Below the pieces are notes generated by a model that saw nothing but the letters and a program-made list of their open reading frames with translations, was not told the DNA's origin and did not search any database. Source: Charina bottae (lineage: Eukaryota; Chordata; Lepidosauria; Squamata; Charinaidae). From it: a stretch of DNA of 64,000 nucleotides. Location of the stretch: positions 2,397,501 through 2,461,500 of the forward strand of contig JALMGJ010000026.1 of the NCBI GenBank assembly GCA_023362775.1, given 5' to 3'. Made by a program: the position numbers and the translations under genes. Shown here piece by piece: positions 13,301-24,266 of the stretch. How positions within the stretch are numbered: the first letter of the stretch is position 1; every line of letters starts with the position of its first letter.

Positions 13301-16300
13301 CGGGAAGGTCGAAAATGGCAATCATGTGACCACGGGACACTGCGACGGTCATAAATGTAAACCGGTTGCCAAGTGCCGAAATCGTAATCACATGACTGCG
13401 AGGATGCTGCGACGGTCATAAGTGTGAGGACCGATCGTAAGTCGGTTTTTTCAGCACCGTCGTAAGTCTGAACCGTCACTAAACGAATGGTTGTTAAGCG
13501 AGGATTACCTGTAGTAATTTTTACACTGTCTTCCGATTAGAAGCGAAGATGCTGGCATCTGACTGAATTTTCCCTTCAAATGGGATGGAAGTGGGAGGGA
13601 AGAGGGCAGAACTCCAAAAGAGCTCAAGAAGGGTGATGTAAAATTGCTAAGAAATTATTTACAGAAAGGAGTTAGCAACGTGGATGTAGGTAAATAGGAA
13701 TCTTCATTTATCCTGGGTTTTGTTCACAATCCTACCATTAGTTTGAGGCTTTGGGAGGATTAACATCATACAAAGATAAGGTTTTTTAAAAAAGGCTATC
13801 AATCTGTGGAGTCTGTGGAAAATATTCGCTTCGATTGGTATCATTAATCTGTATGTTCCCTTGAACATACCACAGAACAGTGGTGTTTATTTTTTAAATA
13901 ATTTTATGGCAATTTTACAAAAGAAAACAATACAGAGAAAAATTTTACACGTGTCCGACAAGTTAATTAGTTATTAAGTGATAATGCCAAAACAAACAAA
14001 AGGAACGGGAATGAAACGAACAGAAAATCTGTTTTTGTTCAATATAGACCATTTGCTAGAGTCCGCCCCTTTGCTCTTCTGAATTTTCTCTTCTTGCCTC
14101 CCCGTCCCAAAAAAACGCCTTGGCCGGATCCGCTTCGGTCGCAGGACAATGCGAAGCTCTATGCAAACCTGTTGGAGATGGAGTTCAGTGCCGACGTCCG
14201 CCAGAACGAGGGCAACACCATGAGCAGTTTCGATCGAGCCCTGACCAGCGGGCTGCCCCTGGAGACCAAGATCATCTTCTCCCAGCGCAGAGTGGAGTTC
14301 CTTGAAGATTTTGGGTCGAGCATAAACAGGTAACCGGGGGGGGGGGGGCACTCGCCGCCGCCTCTTCAGCCTCCGATGACCCAGACCGAAGGATCTCCAG
14401 CGCCCCGAGTTCACCCCCCTTCTGTCTTTCCAGTCTGCTGATGTGCTACGAGGAGCATCAGAAACTCCTGAACCAGCAAATGATGAGGAAGAGGCTCCTG
14501 GAAAATGGGTGAGAATCTTTCTCGGTTTCTGCAGTTCTGTCCTTGTTTGCCTCTCTAGCTGCATTTGCATGTTGGAGGGAACGAAGATCGCCTTGCCGAG
14601 ACTCAGTTTGTCATGCAGTTCGGCTTAGGTGTGGTCTTTATCTAAACCCAGCCCAACCGTAATTAAGCAAACCATGGCTTCCTGTGAGGTGTGGACCCTT
14701 GCTTAGTGTAAATTATTCCATAAACCAAAATTCCATAAACTGATTTAGTGAAAATATCTTTCCAAGATTACATTTATTTTGGAGAGAGTTTAGCTTTTAA
14801 TGGTAAATTATACAGCACTGATTTTTTAAAGATCTTCCAAGTTTTTCTACAAAAGAGTGGCTCCACCTGACAGTAGATCAGTATTATTTCTGGATTGAAC
14901 CATTTGGTGTCCCACCTTTGCAGAGTTAAAAGCAACTGGCTTTTCCTGTATGCTTTCCTATCTTTGCTGGGAGGCTCTGCCAGTGATGTTTGGGGTCATA
15001 AACATTAGGGCAGGCCCAGCAGACACCCAACTGCCTGCAGATAATTAATTAATTAATTAAATAAATTAATTTTTATCCCTTTATTATTTTTATAAATAAC
15101 TCAAGGCGGCAAACATACCCAATACTCCTTTCTCCTTCTATTTTCCCCACAACAACAACCCTATGAGGTGAGTTGGGCTGAGAGAGAGGGACTGGCCCAA
15201 GGTCCCCCAGCCGGCTTTCGTGCCTAAGGCAGGACTAGAACTCTCTGTCTCCTGGTTTCTAGCCCAGCACCTTAACTGCTAGACCAAACTGGCTCTATAA
15301 GAGAAACACTAACCTAAAATTTACATTTTTAACCTACCTTATGGGATCGTTGTAAGGATTATGAATGTGACATGTTTTGAATTACATAAAACACTTTGCA
15401 AATGTTGAAAACAGTCATGGGTCTCCGTCACTTTCAACCCTGAAGCATATGGCCTATTTTTAAATAAAACTTCAGTTTTTGTGGATTGAAGCTGGTTCAG
15501 GGCTCATTTGAATACATGCATTTCTTTTTTCCCCCCCTTTGGTACAATGACATGCAAGCCTCAAATTGAGTACCTGATTTTTTTTAGCAAAAAGCAGTAT
15601 TAACAGCTCCCTCAAATTACTCATTTCTGTGGGTTATTTTCCCGAAAGCTCTAACCTTTAGGCTGCTTTATTCTGCTGTCTGTATGGGAGCAAACATGGC
15701 TTGGAATTCGCAGTATAAGCAGTACATTTTTAATTATTTCTTACATGAATTTATATGGCTGTCTATCTCAATCAAATAATTCTGAGTGGCTAATAGACCT
15801 AATAACAGAAACCTACACATAAAAATAATATTAAAAACAATGCGACACCAAACCAAAAAACTTGCATGTTTTCCTAGAACGGGAATCCCTTCAGACAGTC
15901 ACTCATGCCCTGGTCACTTTGCGGCTTGACTACTGCAATGCGTTCCACGTGGGTCTGCCCTTGATGGCCACCTGGAAGCTTCAGCTGGCCCAGAATATGG
16001 CAGCACGAGCAGTAATGGGCAGTGTACGAGTTGAATAAACAAATAAAGCAACAAACCAACTCCACAATCGGCACAGGGCAAAACCACAAACTGTCCAGTA
16101 ACATCTTGACCCTAAAACCTGAGGGAAGAGCCCATTTTTTTCAGCCTTCCAGGGGTCAGAGCTATCTGAACCTCAGAGGGAGGCTGTTCCATAGGGCGGG
16201 CACCACAACAGAGCCGGGCCGCTTCTTGAGGAAGCTACAGTCAACATGATCAGCCTAGTGTTATAACGGAGCCCAAGGTGAGTACTTTGAACTGGGATGT

Positions 16301-17240
16301 CGGCTGACAGTGACACTTTTTAAATCCCCAAGCAGTGCCGATGAAGCCGACGAGAAAAGATTGAGGCTTGAAGATGCAGCCGTGGGGGGTGGCACCCTGG
16401 CCATGGCAACAACGGGCATCACGCCCTTGATGGCAGCTGACGTGAGCACCGGCACAACGGGGACTTACAACTATAACACGTGGTACCAGGTGAGTTGCCA
16501 AAGGCAGCTGGCACCAGACTGCAAACCATCTGCCCCTAGCAGTCTTGGGACTGCAACCCCCAGGAAGCACAAAGGCCCCGCTGGGAGGGCAGGCTGGCCC
16601 CCTCGGTCCCAGGACATCTGGGGGGCACCCGGTTGGAGAGGGAGATCCGAGGACACGACAGGATTGGCTCTTGAGTGTGACCCAACCCGATGGTCTGCGC
16701 AGTCCAGATCAAAAGAGGTCCAATTGGGCTACAGGACTGGGATAAGTATTTGGTTTTTGAAACAGCACTCTGGTCTGGGTGAACAGAGATATTGCTGCCT
16801 TTTCTGAGGTTCAGAGCCAGCAGAAGTTTTTGTGTAATTTAGCCGTTTCATATTGCCCCGTTTGTAAAAGATTGGCCCCATTAAAGCATATTTTGCCTAC
16901 TGAGCAAAGCCTCTCTGAGATACACAAATAAGCATGCAATAACTTAAAATCTATTGCCACTAAGCTGGTTAAAAAGATGGAACGAAATGCTGCTAACGTA
17001 GCTGTTCCAGCTCCCACTGCCTCTGATCAAAGTAGCTGGAGTTGTGAATCTGGCCTGGTTCAGGGGGACGGTGGGAGAGACGCTGTTTTAGGATAAAACA
17101 ACATTTCTGTAATCATCCGCATTTCTTCCTTTAACGTAAATGCTTCCCCCCCCCATTGCTACTTTATTTTGGTGCAGAATTATGGTAACTATGGATACCA
17201 GAACACGTGGAACTACAATCAGTATTACCAACAAACCTAA
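2135..17240 (+). CDS. PRPF39: PRPF39-like pre-mRNA-processing factor 39 (3' part, 12 exons)
   Basis: This encodes a U1 snRNP-associated HAT-repeat protein that acts in 5' splice-site recognition (known for yeast Prp39 and vertebrate PRPF39). Exons: 2135-2260, 2908-3026, 5368-5535, 5649-5844, 7134-7241, 7773-7937, 9635-9761, 10980-11248, 14145-14329, 14434-14508, 16336-16489, 17178-17240. All have AG/GT borders and join in phase to 1755 nt (584 aa plus stop). Family landmarks are [13 protein letters not shown] in the first exon here, LWEMY and PTQLYSHH in the third, [10 protein letters not shown] and [10 protein letters not shown] in the sixth, [12 protein letters not shown] in the eighth, [14 protein letters not shown] in the ninth, and a Tyr/Asn/Gln-rich end ([20 protein letters not shown]). 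Tryptophan/tyrosine-rich HAT helices run through most of it. The N-terminal exons lie left of the window. The symbol marks the family: it differs from human PRPF39 at many positions, so a paralog is possible. Confidence 0.93.
3323..3366 (+). repeat. (ATTC)n microsatellite
   Basis: About 11 uninterrupted units of attc/ttca next to the SINE pair. Confidence 0.95.
3398..3845. mobile_element. Head-to-head pair of tRNA-derived SINEs
   Basis: A minus-oriented copy (about 3398-3622) meets a plus-oriented copy (about 3623-3845). Both carry the ctggcccaaggtcacccag module and its inverse. The element's B-box-like segment is gttctagtccc. Confidence 0.8.
3900..4230 (-). mobile_element. Possible LINE 3' remnant
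   Basis: The minus strand has a Cys-rich remnant ([19 protein letters not shown]) that resembles the CLCGDMEVETILHVLLHC segment of the LINE at 54338. The copy is short and broken. Confidence 0.4.
5164..5218 (+). repeat. 55-bp direct repeat, copy 1
   Basis: 52 of 55 bases match 6146-6200 (gccccgaaaatgtagctgat ...). It lies in the intron before the exon at 5368. Confidence 0.85.
6146..6200 (+). repeat. 55-bp direct repeat, copy 2
   Basis: Partner of 5164-5218, in the intron after the exon ending at 5844, so the pair brackets two coding exons. Confidence 0.85.
8156..8584. mobile_element. TA-flanked palindromic MITE
   Basis: Terminal inverted repeats caggtagtc and gactacctg, with TA on both sides (TA target as in Tc1/mariner-like elements). 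A short TTTA-tailed retroelement module (about 8457-8527) is inserted inside. Confidence 0.85.
10201..10335 (+). repeat. (GAAA)n microsatellite
   Basis: About 33 units with two interruptions. It follows directly on a short gggcggctgtataaatttga retroelement tail, so it probably grew from an A-rich tail. The Lys/Glu-rich open frame through it is not a gene. Confidence 0.95.
10595..10706. mobile_element. Palindromic hAT-like MITE, family E
   Basis: Starts cagcctttctcaacctt and ends with its inverse (aaggttgagaagcactg); flanked by the exact duplication gcttagac (10587-10594, 10707-10714). Nearly the whole element is one hairpin. Confidence 0.9.
11445..11975 (-). mobile_element. tRNA-derived SINE with internal tandem module
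   Basis: The element is reversed: it begins with the tttattattttcataaataactca tail and ends with the head (cactgcaccaaactggctctc). The ggcccaaggtcacccag module occurs three times. Confidence 0.8.
13102..13511. mobile_element. TA-flanked palindromic MITE
   Basis: caggtagtccttgcttaacg to its inverse, TA on each side. The interior repeats cgttaagcgaatcac-like units and gaccacgggacactgcgac. Confidence 0.85.
15045..15298 (-). mobile_element. tRNA-derived SINE
   Basis: Reversed copy with tail attaattaatt/tttattatttttataaa and head ctgctagaccaaactggctc. A single module. Confidence 0.8.
15875..16250 (+). mobile_element. CR1/L2-like LINE 3' remnant, PRPF39-like intron
   Basis: The frame gives [16 protein letters not shown] and [18 protein letters not shown] residues, typical of the C-terminal part of CR1/L2 reverse transcriptases. 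It ends about 85 nt before the exon at 16336. Confidence 0.6.
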
Positions 17241-17695
17241 AAATGACTGGCGGGAGATGCCAATAGCATCTGGGGCAGCTGCAGCTACTTTTGCGCAACT
17301 TACCAGTAGAAGCAAATGTCTGTGACCCAAAGGTCCTCTCCGACAGTTGTGGAGAAACTTGTTGCTATCTTTAGAAAAACCTGACCCTTTTTGTATTGAC
17401 CTGACCTACCAACCATTTTTCCCTCAAATTTCCGAAACTTGAGAGGACACATTGCCATCAAGAGATCAAGGGTGGGGAAACAGAATTTATTCATTCCATG
17501 GCAGGGCTGAAAGGGTTCGATGCCCACGGGAAGTTGAACAGAAACACTCCTGAAGATGCGCAGCTACGGACTGCTCTGGCACGGCATCCTCTTGACGGGT
17601 GCAAAATTAGCTTCATTTTAAATCAAGGCCTCTGAAACAGCATGTCTTTTGTAAAAGGTTTTTCCCTCTGTACATTTTCACTTTTTGCAGTTGTA

Positions 17696-17701
17696 AATAA
17701 A
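17696..17701 (+). terminator. PRPF39: PRPF39-like poly(A) signal
   Basis: AATAAA lies 455 nt after the stop codon and is followed by a T-rich, C-rich stretch. It defines a 3'UTR of about 470-480 nt (17241 to about 17720). Confidence 0.8.
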
Positions 17702-17784
17702 CTGGAATTAATAATGTCTCATCCTCTCTCCCCCTCGGTGCAGACACTTGTAATGTTGCTCAAGGAAAGGCCTGGCTCAGCAGG

Positions 17785-17885
17785 TGCTAACACATAGCCG
17801 ACCTCAGCTAGACTCAGAGCGCCAGTCAGCTCCGATCCCTACCTGGATGGGAGACCAACAGGAAATCCCAGAAGGCAGCGGTGGC
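17785..17885 (+). repeat. 5S rRNA-like SINE fragment
   Basis: tacctggatgggagaccaac matches the internal promoter end of 5S rRNA. Related pieces: 18330-18400 (minus), 27850-27945 (minus), 31555-31600 (minus) and 50625-50720 (plus, ggcttggaagctaagtagga). None is a complete 5S gene. Confidence 0.6.
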
Positions 17886-18504
17886 AAAGCACTTCTTAAT
17901 CCTGCCCTGAGAAGTGTGTGGAGTTGCCTATGGAGCCACTGGGATTTGAGCTTTCACAAAGGCTGTGACCTAAACTCGTACTTATTGATGTGTCTCAGTG
18001 CTTAAGTTTCAAGGAGGAGATACAGCTAAAGACCTTTGCAGCCTCCCTTCGTTCTTATCTACAGCTGAAAGGATAAAACAGAGAGTTCTTCATTACATGA
18101 ATTGTCTGGTGGAGCAACGAAACTCCTAGACTGAACAGATGCCATCATTTCCCCCCTCCCCCTGCCCCATAAGACATCAAATCCTATAGTCTTAGTGCCC
18201 CTAGGTTGGCTTGTACCACATGTAAAGGTGGGTTAAAAGTGACTCATGCTTTAATCCTGGTTAATCATGGATATAGAAGTGGTTTGTCCATCGCCACCTT
18301 ATGGGATACAGCATTTTGTTTTCCCAGTCTAACTTTACAGGATTTCTGACGGTCTCCCATCCAGCTTGGCCTAACCCTGCATAGCTTCCAAGTCCAGGCA
18401 AAAGTGTCACCAACTGCTGAGACAGGAAACCTGAGTTAACCACAGTTGTGTTCACAGATGCCACATTCAGACAAACCGTCTTCTGGTTTTACATGATAGC
18501 ACAC

Positions 18505-18765
18505 ATTCCGCGTGACGGAGTGAGCTCCCGCACTCGCCCCAGCTCTTGCCAACCTAGCAATTTGAAAGCATGCAAATGCGAGTAGATGAATAGGTACCAC
18601 TTCGGTGGGAAGGTAACAGTGTTCCACGCCCGTCACGCCGGCCACATGACCGTGGAGGCGTCTTCGGAGAACACTGGCTCTTCGGCTAACAAACGGAGAT
18701 GAGCACTGGCCCCTAGAGTCAGACATGACTGCACAAATGTGCAGGGGGAACCTTTACCTTTACAC
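18505..18765 (+). mobile_element. Sauria-type SINE, 5'-truncated
   Basis: Contains gtgagctcccgcactcgcc, gcatgcaaatgcgagtagat and agagtcagacatgactgcac, ending aacctttacctttac. This is the squamate Sauria SINE layout with a BovB-type tail. Confidence 0.8.
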
Positions 18766-19156
18766 ATTCCAAATAGCCCTGAGGTGCATTAGCCCAGGAC
18801 AGCATTTACTTGAAGAGACTTGGCTGAAGCTATTAATGCTCAGTCAGTTTTGGAAAAGCTGGACCTTTTAAGCTGTAAAATGGGAATTGCGTAATTGGAT
18901 TTGAACAATTGTAATAGAATGTCTGGAAGGGGTGACACTTTATCAAAGATTTTGTTTACCCCACTTGAGGGAGAGGAGGGTGTTCATGCTACCCACGCTT
19001 TCAAGCGTGCATAACTTGTATTTAGTAAATCAGTGATTTTTACTAGGAAGGGCACAACTGGACTAAGCCAGAATGGGGGCATTTAGACTTGGGTAAGAAC
19101 AAGGTTCCAAAGTAAATCTTCACAAAGGGACAGATCTCACCACTCATCTGCCATCC

Positions 19157-19162
19157 TTTATT
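19157..19162 (-). terminator. MRPL49: MRPL49 poly(A) signal overlapping the stop codon
   Basis: Read on the minus strand, AATAAA begins with the last A of the TAA stop (19164-19162). If it is used, the 3'UTR is only about 15-25 nt. A downstream signal could also be used; I did not identify a convincing one. Confidence 0.55.
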
Positions 19163-22100
19163 TAAAAGCCTCTGTCCATTAACCATGTCTTTAATTCTTG
19201 GTCAAAATAGCCCTTGACATGGATACTACAGGCAGTTTCATTGACTCGGGTCGCTGGTGTTCGTCCAGACAACTCTGTGACGAAGGCCTTCACGTCGTTC
19301 TCTAGTGCCTGGAGAAAGAAAAATGTAGGTTTATAGGTTGCCACCAGTAGTTTAAATTGCACCTGGAAGCCTACCAGTATCGTGTAGGGCCGACAACGTT
19401 GGTGTGACCAGCTCCCGCTGGCAAACGCTAATTAGCATATGGACCACTGCACCCTGAACCAACCGCAGTCTCCAAGCCATCGTCAAAGCAGCCGCAGATA
19501 GAGCGTGCTGCACTAGTGTCGATGGATGGTGGTGGTGATGTCAGCAGCAAGGTGGTCCCGCTCTAGGCAGGGCTGCAACTGGTGTGCCAGCCAAACCTGG
19601 GCAAAAGTCGCCACCGGCTGCAGCCTCCACCTGTGGTTCTGGCAAGAGCTGCGAGTCCAGAAGGACCCCCAAGTCATGGACTTGCTCCTTCAGGTGTAAT
19701 GCCACCGGTCAAGAAAAACCCACTGGACAAACAGCAACTCTGTCTTGCTAGGGTTCCACTTAAGCTTGTTTTTCCCATCCAGACCCTCAGCGCCTCCAGG
19801 CATTAGGACAGGGCTTCAGGTTCAGTGTCACCCGTCTGGCTTGGGGTAGGGATGAAAAGTTGGGTATCGCCAGCCTGTTGATGATGCCGAACTCCCGACT
19901 ACCAGATGATGTCTCCCAATGGCTTCACGTAAATGTTGAATCGGAGGAGGGAGAGGGCTGACCCCTGCGGCACCCCAAGAGCGCGCAGCTGCTCGGCTGA
20001 TCCCCCTCACCACCACTAACTGGAAGCACCCACCGAGGAAGGAGTGGAGCCGCTCAACACGGTGCCCTCAACCTGCACAAGTGGTCCTTAAGAATACCGT
20101 GATTGATGGCGCTGAAGGCCAGTGAGACATCTAAAAGGACGGGGGGTACCTCATCCAGGTCACAACAAAAGTCATCTGCAATGTGACAAAAGCTGTTGCT
20201 GCGTCGTCTCTAGGCCTGAACCCTGACTGAAAAGGGTCCAGATAATTTGCTTCCTCTAGGGCAGGTATAAGTTGTTGCTGCCCAGATATTGTTGAAATAT
20301 AACATTTCTGAGAGTACGATCTGTCCAACAGTGGAGCTCTGGAGGCTGTGGATTTTCCACCTCTGGACGTTTTTAAGCACAAGCAGGTCAACCACCTCTC
20401 AAAGATGGTCTAATTCAGGGTTTCTCAACCAGGGTTCGGTCACTAGGGGTTCCCTGGAAGGTCAAGATTTATTTAAAAAATTATTTCAAATTCGGGCTAC
20501 TTCAGATTAAAAGAGAGAAGTTTCATTCTTTATTTTTAGTTTAAGAATGTTGTTAGTTCGCATATACAGGCCTACCCATGAAACGAATATAATAATTTTG
20601 TAACTTCCGGCCTCTATTTGAGCCTGAACGTGCAGGGGTTCCCTGAGGCCTGAAAAATATTTCAAGGGTTCCTCCAGGGTCAGAAGGTTGAGAAAGGCCG
20701 CTCTAGGGTATTCTCCAACTTCCCATAAAGGCAACAGTTGTCTAACACCATTGAATCAAGGGAGGGGTACCACATCCTCTTTCAAGGCCACTGGCAGCAT
20801 TCCCTCCCACAATGAAGCATTAACAATTTCCTGGATGCAGGAAATTACCCCCTCCACCTGCACAGATGAGCCAAGGTGGCAGAGATCCAGCCGGCAAGTG
20901 GCAGAGCCCATCCCAGAGAGAGAGCAAAAGAAATCCCAGGTAACCAAACAAGGCATCTCCCCAGTCATCAACCTGGACCCTGCTCACCTGGAAGCAAGAC
21001 CTGAGAGTATCTGGGTGGCTTTGCCAGTGAAACGTGCTAATTGATCAGAGCAGCTGGGCGGAAGCTTTGGATGTAGGTTCTTCCCTAGCAGGCCCTGGAC
21101 AACCCACTGAAGCGGTAGGAGAGAAGGAACTGTGCTTCGTCTCTCTAATTGCCATGGAGTAGGCCCAAATGTGGGCACGTACCCATGCTCTGCCAGAGCC
21201 ACTTTCTCTCCTCCTCCACTGGCAATTCAGGCATTGCTTCGGCCTCTTCATCTCCCAAAAGTCCTTGATAAACCAGGAAGCCGTCTGGGATCAGCCAACA
21301 GAGAGGCCATCGAGGAGTGATTTCAAGGACCTAAATCGCTTCACATTGTCATCAGCCCTTGTAACAGCTTGGCAGAGAATGCTGTAACCTACCCAGATAT
21401 CACCTTCAATTTTCCTGATAACAGTCATCTTCCTGCTTCCGTGGTGGGTGGAATCTCTGTACACGGGTACATTGTGCATGCGCGATCGCCGTACAAAGTA
21501 GGGAAGATCAGGAGGTGTATCTGTGGAAGAATTGGAGACATAAAATAAGCATGACCATATTGTCTCATTTTAGGTAACAAGTAATTTATATCAAAATCTG
21601 GTCAGGAGAGATCTACCTCTCTCTTGCTCAACTATTCATTTTACACACACCCTTAAGAAATGTATTTAAATTGCAGAATGTGAAGTTATAGCAAGAGGTA
21701 TGAGTCAGGAAGTTATAAGGAGTTATAAGAAGCTGTTTTTTATTATTTTATTATTTTATTTTATTATTTTATTTTATTTTATATTTTATTTATTATTTTA
21801 TTTTATATTTTATTTATTATTTTATTTATTATTTTATTGTTTTATTTATTATTTATTTATTTTTATCCCGCCTTTATTATTTTTTATAAATAACTCAAGG
21901 CGGCGAACATACCTAATACTCCTTCCTCCTCCTATTTTCCCCTCAACACCAACACTGTGAGGTGAGTTGGGCTGAGGGAGAGCGATTGGCCCAAGGTCAC
22001 CCAGCCGGCTTTTGTGCCTAAGGCGGGACTAGAACTCTCAGTCTCCCGGTTTGCCATTGGCTCCTTCCTAGGGCTGAGAGACGGACTGGCCCAAGGTCAC

Positions 22101-24266
22101 CCAGCCGGCTTTCACGCCTAAGGCGGGACTAGAACTCACGAGACTCCTGGTTTCTAGCCCAGCACCTTAACCACTAGACCAAACTGGCTCACATTTATTT
22201 TATAATAAATGCAGTTGCCCTACCAAATAGTCCTAACTTTGCTCAATTTCCCTTACAGGGGGGACACTTGCTAGAACACTTTTTCAAATGTTATACATTA
22301 AGGCTACGAGCCTCATGTGGCGCAGAGTGGTAGGCGGCAGTACTGCAACCGAAACTCTCACCACAACCTGAGTTTGATCCCAGTGGAAGTTGGTTTCTCA
22401 GGTAGCCGGCTCAGGTCGACTCAGCCTTCCATCCTTCCAAGGTCGGTAAAATGAGTACACAGCTTGCTGGGGGAAAGGTAATCATGACTGGGGAAGGCAA
22501 TGGCAAACCACCCTGCTCTATAGTCTGCCAAGAAAACGTCAGCGAAAGCGGTGTCCCTCCAAAGGGTCAGTAATGACTTGGTGCTTGCACAGAGGACCTT
22601 TCACTTTCACTTTCATACATTAAGGCAGGCCCGCCCAACATTTTTGGCACCAGGGACCGGTTGTGGAAGACAATTTTTCCATGGACCCGGGGGGGGGGCG
22701 GGGTTTGCAGGCGGGAGCCAATTGCGTGGACCAGAGGACAGGGTTTGCAGGCGGGAGCCAATTGCGTGGACCGGGGGCGGGGTTTGCAGGTGGGAGCCAA
22801 TTACGTGGACCCGGGGGGCGAGGTTTGCAGGCAGAAGCCAATTGCGCGGACCGTGGGGCGGGGTTCGGAGACCCGCATGGCGGCCCGGTTCGTAACACCG
22901 CGGCCCGGTAGCGGTCCACGGACCGGGGGTTGGGGACCGCTGCATTAAGGAAACCAAATCTGGAAATATTTTTGCCCCATTTTACCTTGTGGTGCTCTCC
23001 ATCCAGAAGGTGTAGGATATTGATCGTGTTTTGGAGGTACAGGTACCTTGGCAGGAGGTATCAGCCTCTCCACAAATTTATATTCTTCACTAGACTCAAC
23101 AATCCCTGGGTACTTCAGGCCTGCAGAACTGGGCTCACCCGAGACATGTCTCTGAAAGACAAAGATGAGATAGTAGTGAATTAATTTTTCCCTACAAAAT
23201 CCATTTTAATTACTGCACCCAATTTAATAAAGCTTGGGGAAGAAAATTGTTTTGCCTGCTTGCCTGGAACCCATGAGTCCCAAGAACTCCCAAGACAAAA
23301 GCAGGAAGGTGGCTGAGCATGATGGAGGTGAAAGTCAAAACCATTGGTGGGCCCCAGGAAGCAAGGGAGGATGGGAGATGCCTGTTAGCAGAAGCCATAA
23401 AAGTTAAAGAGAATGGCTATGTAACATTTAGAATCTAACTTTAATCAATTGCCCCATCCCACAATGAACATTCCTAAAGAGTAGGGAGGCTGTGTTTTTG
23501 CATTTTGGTACTGGGGAGGAATTTATGAGGCAAAATGCAGGGGTTAAACTAAAGCAACCACTTCTCCCCTTAAAAGCTGCAAACCTCCCCCTAAGACAGA
23601 GCTTTCCAAACTGTGTGTCGGGACACGTTAGTGTGTCGGCTGCAGTGTCTGGGTGTGTCGCGGCTGCTGCTGCCTCCGAACCCTGCCAGGATTCCGCGCA
23701 GGTCCTAGTGCCTGCCTTGTGCCTTGCTGCCTCCAAACCTGCTGTGATTCCGCGCAGGTCCTAGTGCCTGCCTTGTGCCCTACTGGAAGAGTGTGTCGTG
23801 AAATGATGCCCTGCTGTAAGAGTGTGTCGCGAAATGATGCATGTCTAAAAAGTGTGTCACCAACATGAAAAGTTTGGAAAGCTCTGCCCTAAGAGGACTC
23901 TCCCAGTTGCATTGGTCTGGCGGGGAGATAAACCTGCAGTGTTTCTGCCTGTCATACCAAGAACTAGCATCCAAGCAGGGGTACCATATCTAGGCTGCAA
24001 AAACCCGGACGGCCGCTAGAAATTAGTCCCATGCGCCTCTTTGCTGCTCTCCGGGTTTTCGATGCATATGGCACAATCCAAGGGGTTGTGCCAGCCTCGC
24101 CATCCCAGCCCGAAATGTTACCCTCGGCGGCCCATAATCTCCCCTCCGCCACTGCCCCTACCATAAAGGCCGCCTCCCAGGGCCGCCTTGGCCGCCCGCC
24201 CCCTCGCAGGACCAGCAGCTCCTTCCTCAGCCCGACCCTGGCGAGGGCCGAGGGAAAGGCCGCCAT
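19162..24266 (-). CDS. MRPL49: Mitochondrial ribosomal protein L49 (mL49)
   Basis: A component of the large subunit of the mitochondrial ribosome, nuclear-encoded and imported. Minus-strand exons in transcript order: 24266-24162, 23151-22986, 21520-21393, 19308-19162. Together 546 nt, 181 aa plus stop, against about 166 aa in human. The first exon gives an Arg-rich, acid-poor N-terminus suited to a mitochondrial targeting sequence. Family landmarks are [11 protein letters not shown] and YPTPSGW in exon 2, [16 protein letters not shown] and [12 protein letters not shown] in exon 3, and [12 protein letters not shown] in exon 4. The start is the only ATG in frame at the 5' end and sits in an AAGATGGCGGC context. 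The 2.08-kb intron 3 is filled with a decayed CR1/L2-like LINE and a hAT-like element. It is divergent with FAU, as in mammals. Confidence 0.95.
19390..21285 (-). mobile_element. Decayed CR1/L2-like LINE in MRPL49 intron 3
   Basis: Minus-strand translation, with frameshifts, gives remnants such as [16 protein letters not shown] and [12 protein letters not shown] (compare YHQYADDTQLYI of CR1/L2 reverse transcriptases). A family F hAT-like repeat interrupts it. No intact frame. Confidence 0.6.
20413..20702. mobile_element. hAT-like repeat, family F, in MRPL49 intron 3
   Basis: Starts cagggtttctcaaccaggg and ends with gttgagaaaggccg. Related pieces lie at about 25157-25340 (minus-like order) and 58875-59027. 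All share ggcctgaaaaatatttcaag-type sequence. Confidence 0.6.
21735..21865 (+). repeat. (TTTTA)n/(TTTA)n tract
   Basis: A long pure T/A tract at the tail side of the reversed SINE at 21845-22195. Confidence 0.9.
21845..22195 (-). mobile_element. tRNA-derived SINE in MRPL49 intron 2
   Basis: Reversed copy with two internal modules. Its tail runs into a long TTTTA/TTTA tract at 21735-21865. Confidence 0.8.
22305..22614 (+). mobile_element. tRNA-derived squamate SINE, MRPL49 intron 2
   Basis: Head gcctcatgtggcgcagagtg, B-box-like gagtttgatccc, tail acctttcactttcac. Flanked by the 12-bp duplication atacattaaggc (22293-22304 and 22615-22626). Confidence 0.8.
22626..22942. mobile_element. GC-rich hAT-like element, family G
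   Basis: Exact 8-bp duplication cattaagg at 22618-22625 and 22943-22950. The interior has about four tandem copies of a unit of roughly 40 bp containing gcgggagccaattgcgtgga (about 22690-22870). The long open frames here are a by-product of this GC-rich repeat. Confidence 0.85.
23597..23886. mobile_element. hAT-like MITE, family D, in MRPL49 intron 1
   Basis: Ends cagagctttcc and gaaagctctg; exact 8-bp duplication ccctaaga at 23589-23596 and 23887-23894. An internal repeat of about 60 bp (gattccgcgcaggtccta) occurs twice. Confidence 0.9.

Larger units (their letters stand above)
17720..19156. other. Intergenic between PRPF39-like (+) and MRPL49 (-) 3' ends
   Basis: The two genes converge here. 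The interval holds 5S-like fragments (about 17790-17880 plus, 18330-18400 minus) and a 5'-truncated Sauria-type SINE (about 18505-18765). I see no exon in the rest. Confidence 0.6.

Noticed and set aside
22551..22948. Overlapping Gly/Pro-rich open frames on both strands
   Set aside because: They arise from the GC-rich minisatellite in a hAT-like element.
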